A DNA stretch of 10,070 nt from the NCBI GenBank assembly GCA_943325435.2, contig CALPPK020000013.1, positions 1 to 10,070 of the forward strand. The letters run 5' to 3'. The number at the start of each line of letters is the position of its first letter. Position 1 is the stretch's first letter. Position numbers and translations under genes: made by a program. The stretch comes from Bifidobacterium breve (lineage in GTDB: Bacteria > Actinomycetota > Acidimicrobiia > Acidimicrobiales > Ilumatobacteraceae). Below, one piece after another: positions 7,871-10,070 of the stretch. Below the pieces are notes generated by a model. The model searched no databases, was not told where the DNA came from, and saw only the letters and a list, made by a program, of their open reading frames with translations.

Positions 7871-7882
7871 TTGTAAAAAACT
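7859..7882. repeat. Perfect 8-bp inverted repeat around the GTG start
   Basis: AGTTTTTT at 7859-7866 and AAAAAACT at 7875-7882 are exact inverted copies with an 8-base spacer that contains the GTG start codon of the membrane-protein gene. On the minus strand it lies 11 bases beyond the CCA of the tRNA, and its first arm is a run of six T. It could end tRNA transcription, occlude the start codon in RNA, or bind a regulator. The stem is nearly all A-T, so a folded RNA would be weak. Confidence 0.45.
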
Positions 7883-7893
7883 AATACATCAAT

Positions 7894-7969
7894 TGGCAGC
7901 CCCAACGGGATTCGAACCCGTGCCGCCACCTTGAGAGGGTGGTGTCCTAGGCCACTAGACGATGGGGCC
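7894..7969 (-). tRNA. tRNA-Glu (anticodon CTC)
   Basis: The minus strand folds as a full cloverleaf. The acceptor stem pairs GGCCCCA with TGGGGCT, with one G-U pair at 1-72. The anticodon stem CCACC/GGTGG carries the loop CTCTCAA, so the anticodon at 7933-7935 is CTC, reading GAG. The T-arm has GGGTTCGAATCCC. The discriminator base is G at 7897 and the CCA end is encoded at 7894-7896, giving 76 bases in all. The 64 bases between this gene and the acyl-CoA dehydrogenase stop hold no clear terminator or consensus promoter; a 5-bp hairpin at 8001-8014 lacks a T-run. Confidence 0.97.
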
Positions 7970-8033
7970 AAGTAGCGATAAAACTCTACCGAGCATGCAA
8001 CCGTTTGGGAACGGGGGCCACTGTGCGGGGTCT

Positions 8034-9239
8034 TTATTGAGGTTCGCGAGGCAGTCCAAGCACACGTTCACCCAGAATGTTGTGCTGAATCTCATCAGTG
8101 CCGCCTGCAATTGATTGACCCGGGACAGACACAAGTACTTCTGCCACCATGCCGTCAGCAGGTGAATCAGGACCCATCAACATTCCGTCTGCACCGGCAA
8201 TGTGTCCGTGTGCAAGAGATGCGAGGCGCGCAATAGTGCTCATTGCCAATTTTCCAACGGAACCTTCAGCGCCCGGAGGCTTACCCAATTCGCGTGCTGC
8301 TCGTGCACGATCTGCGGTCCACCCACTGACCTTTTGCATCGCGAGGATACGCGCAACTTCTTGACGCAGCGTTGGATCAGAATCGAGTTTGCGTTCGGTG
8401 AGTTGAGGAACGAGAAGATCTACTCGTCCAGCACGTTGTGGATACCACTTGTAGGTCTCCATGTACTCGGTGTATTCGATAAGTGCTTCTTGCACTGCTC
8501 GCCCACCCGTATTTACTTTTGGCCTCGACACAATATTGCCGAAGCGTCGCTCGTGGGCGAGAGTCGCTAATGCAACGGTCCAACCTGCATTCACATCGCC
8601 CACTACAAAATCTTTTGGAAGTCGTGCATCTGTCATAAATACTTCATTGAATGACGAGTGATAGTTCATTTGGGCCAATGGACGCACCATGACTCCGTCT
8701 TGCTTCATGGGTAAGACGAAATATGTGATGCCATGGTGTTTTGAGACTGATGAATCTGTTCGCGCAAGCAAGATGCCGTAATCAGCATGATGCGCACTGG
8801 TGTTCCACACCTTTTGGCCATTGATGATCCATTCGTCGCCGTCAAGTACTGCTTTAGCTGAGAGCCCAGCAAGGTCAGAACCTGCGCCTGGCTCGCTGAA
8901 TAGCTGACACCATGAAAATTCGCCCGTTAGCGTGGGACGAAGAAACCGTGTCTTCATGTCTGGCGAACCGTGTTCAAGAATTGTGGGAGCGGCTAACGAC
9001 ATACCAACACCTGTTGGTAAGCCGGGTGCGCCGATTGCATTCAGCGCAAGTGACACTGTGCGCTCGCTCCAAGCAGGAAGTCCTTTGCCCATCCATTGCG
9101 TTGGCCAATGAGGGACCGCCCATCCCGAGTCAACGAGACGCTCGCGCCACTCACGCAATGAAAGTTCAGGATTCCAGTTGTCATTCAACCATGCAGTGAA
9201 CTGTTCGTGGACAGAGTCGGGATTGAGCTCGACCGACAT
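8034..9239 (-). CDS. Acyl-CoA dehydrogenase (FadE-like)
   Basis: This 401-residue flavoenzyme is predicted to oxidise an acyl-CoA to the 2,3-enoyl-CoA in the cytoplasm, passing electrons to electron-transfer flavoprotein. The family signature FSEPGAGSDLAGL is at 114-126, followed by QKVWNTSAHHADYGILLART at 142-161 for FAD and substrate contacts. The C-terminal signature IAGGTDEIQHNILGERVLGL is at 377-396. At the place where medium-chain enzymes have the catalytic Glu (YEGT), this protein has Gly379 (AGGT). Glu230 in the LAHERR segment aligns with the base used by isovaleryl- and long-chain enzymes, so Glu230 is the likely base. Substrate chain length cannot be read from sequence. The ATG start at 9239 lies 8 bases after the stop of the crotonase-family gene, without an obvious Shine-Dalgarno site, so the two genes form an operon. 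Confidence 0.93.
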   Translation of the reverse strand: MSVELNPDSVHEQFTAWLNDNWNPELSLREWRERLVDSGWAVPHWPTQWMGKGLPAWSERTVSLALNAIGAPGLPTGVGMSLAAPTILEHGSPDMKTRFLRPTLTGEFSWCQLFSEPGAGSDLAGLSAKAVLDGDEWIINGQKVWNTSAHHADYGILLARTDSSVSKHHGITYFVLPMKQDGVMVRPLAQMNYHSSFNEVFMTDARLPKDFVVGDVNAGWTVALATLAHERRFGNIVSRPKVNTGGRAVQEALIEYTEYMETYKWYPQRAGRVDLLVPQLTERKLDSDPTLRQEVARILAMQKVSGWTADRARAARELGKPPGAEGSVGKLAMSTIARLASLAHGHIAGADGMLMGPDSPADGMVAEVLVSVPGQSIAGGTDEIQHNILGERVLGLPREPQ

Positions 9240-9247
9240 GTTGTGAC

Positions 9248-10070
9248 TTACAGACCGGACGGATCAATCGCCATGCCAAAGCGCAACTTGTTGTTGGCAT
9301 GTCCGAGATGTTGCAAGGAGAAAGCCGCGCGAAATGCGTTGTATTGCCCTTGCGCTTCAAGTGTCTGATTCACCGATTCTTTGGCAAGCTTTAAAGCAAA
9401 GCCAGGTTTGGTTGCAATCTTTTCCGCCATCGCCATAGTTGCAGAGTCAAGATCTGCGGCCGGCACCACTCTGTTGATCATGCCGGCGTCCATTGCTTCT
9501 TGAGCTGTAAAAGTGTCACCAGTGAATAGAAGTTCTTTCGCCTTACGTGCGCCAAATTCCCATGGGTGAGCAAAGTACTCAACTCCATTGACGCCAAAAG
9601 CAACAACGGGGTCTGAGAATGTTGCATCGTCTGCAGCAATGATGATGTCTGCGACCCACAACAACATGAGTCCACCAGCAATTGTCATGCCTTGAGCAGC
9701 TGCAATAACTGGCTTAGGAATATTGCGCCAACGCCAACACATGTTGAAGTACACCTCTTCTTCATGTGCCATCATTCCTTCTTGACCTTCGCCAGTGAAT
9801 CCTGATTGCGGAAACACCTGCGGGAAATCAAGATGGTTTGATTTGTCGCGCAGATCATGCCCCGCCGAGAAATGTTTTCCCTCGGCGCGAAGAACAATGA
9901 CTTTGACATTGGAATCACGAGCAGCTGCGTCATAACACGCATTGAGCTCGTAGGTCATCTGATTGTTCTGCGCATTGCGCTTGCTGTCACGATTCAGCGA
10001 AATAACGGCGATGCCTTGATCGCCCGGTTGTTGAACTCGGTAAGAAACCGTTTCAAGGGAGTTGATATCA
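9248..10070 (-). CDS. Enoyl-CoA hydratase/isomerase (crotonase) family protein lacking both catalytic Glu, 5' end missing
   Basis: The frame stays open to the right edge, and the residues before the first internal ATG (9958) read GIAVISLNRDSKRNAQNNQ, the normal first strand of a crotonase. The true start is therefore just outside the window; 273 residues are present, close to full length. Counting from the ATG at 9958, oxyanion-hole segments are kept: HFSAGHDL at 29-36 and IAGGL at 93-97. A gap-free comparison with rat enoyl-CoA hydratase over 90-122 puts Met98 at catalytic Glu144 and Val118 at catalytic Glu164. The protein should bind an acyl-CoA but probably not hydrate it by the classic mechanism. 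The stretch DPVVAFGVNGVEYFAHPWE resembles an actinobacterial EchA subgroup I recall with the same replacements. It is co-transcribed with the acyl-CoA dehydrogenase. Possible roles are another CoA-thioester reaction, such as isomerisation or thioester hydrolysis, or a binding role. Confidence 0.88.
   Translation of the reverse strand, partial: DINSLETVSYRVQQPGDQGIAVISLNRDSKRNAQNNQMTYELNACYDAAARDSNVKVIVLRAEGKHFSAGHDLRDKSNHLDFPQVFPQSGFTGEGQEGMMAHEEEVYFNMCWRWRNIPKPVIAAAQGMTIAGGLMLLWVADIIIAADDATFSDPVVAFGVNGVEYFAHPWEFGARKAKELLFTGDTFTAQEAMDAGMINRVVPAADLDSATMAMAEKIATKPGFALKLAKESVNQTLEAQGQYNAFRAAFSLQHLGHANNKLRFGMAIDPSGL

Noticed and set aside
7881..7886. TATTAG on the minus strand as a -10 box for the membrane-protein gene
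   Set aside because: No -35 element is present at the right distance, which would fall in the tRNA 3' end, and the hexamer overlaps the inverted repeat arm.
8001..8014. Hairpin CCGTT/AACGG as a terminator after the acyl-CoA dehydrogenase gene
   Set aside because: The stem is only 5 bp and no T-run follows on the minus strand.
9956..9958. ATG as the start of the crotonase-family gene
   Set aside because: The upstream in-frame residues (AVISLNRDSKRNAQ) are the conserved first strand and turn of the family, so the coding region continues to the window edge.

Overview
The window reads like a piece of chromosome from an actinobacterium, most likely a small-genome aquatic member of the Acidimicrobiia. 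This is inference. The supports are a coenzyme F420-type luciferase-like oxidoreductase, exported proteins with long threonine runs, an acyl-CoA dehydrogenase/enoyl-CoA hydratase pair of actinobacterial style, weak or absent Shine-Dalgarno signals, and a base composition that looks close to half GC. I see no insertion sequence, phage gene, integrase or CRISPR array. Gene packing is tight: the longest stretch without a protein gene is about 160 bases (7871-8033), and a tRNA fills half of it.

Left end, plus strand (1-1593): the 3' part of an SGNH-fold hydrolase gene with a threonine-rich tail, then 12 bases later a full luciferase-like F420-dependent oxidoreductase. This pair meets the minus-strand genes head-on. 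The two stop codons are 3 bases apart and lie inside a short imperfect palindrome.

Centre, minus strand, reading from 7870 down to 1597: a four-helix membrane protein of the DUF4239/bestrophin-like layout; a large secreted metalloprotease of the gametolysin (M11)-like type with Fn3-like modules; a lipoprotein with a threonine-run linker, whose start overlaps the protease stop (ATGA); undecaprenyl-diphosphatase UppP; and a GH4 alpha-galactosidase (MelA type). The gaps are 46, -4, 33 and 28 bases, so the five could share a transcript. Three or four of them act at or outside the membrane, which suggests an envelope theme. Only protease and lipoprotein show strong evidence of being made together.

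Right end, minus strand (7894-10070): a tRNA-Glu(CTC) gene with encoded CCA, an acyl-CoA dehydrogenase, and 8 bases upstream of it an enoyl-CoA hydratase-family gene that runs off the window edge. The last two form a CoA-thioester (beta-oxidation-like) operon. The hydratase homologue lacks both catalytic glutamates of the family, so its stated reaction is doubtful.

The most interesting items are this apparently non-hydratase crotonase protein, the protease-lipoprotein pair, and the inverted repeat that covers the start of the membrane-protein gene. Nothing here proves a new system.
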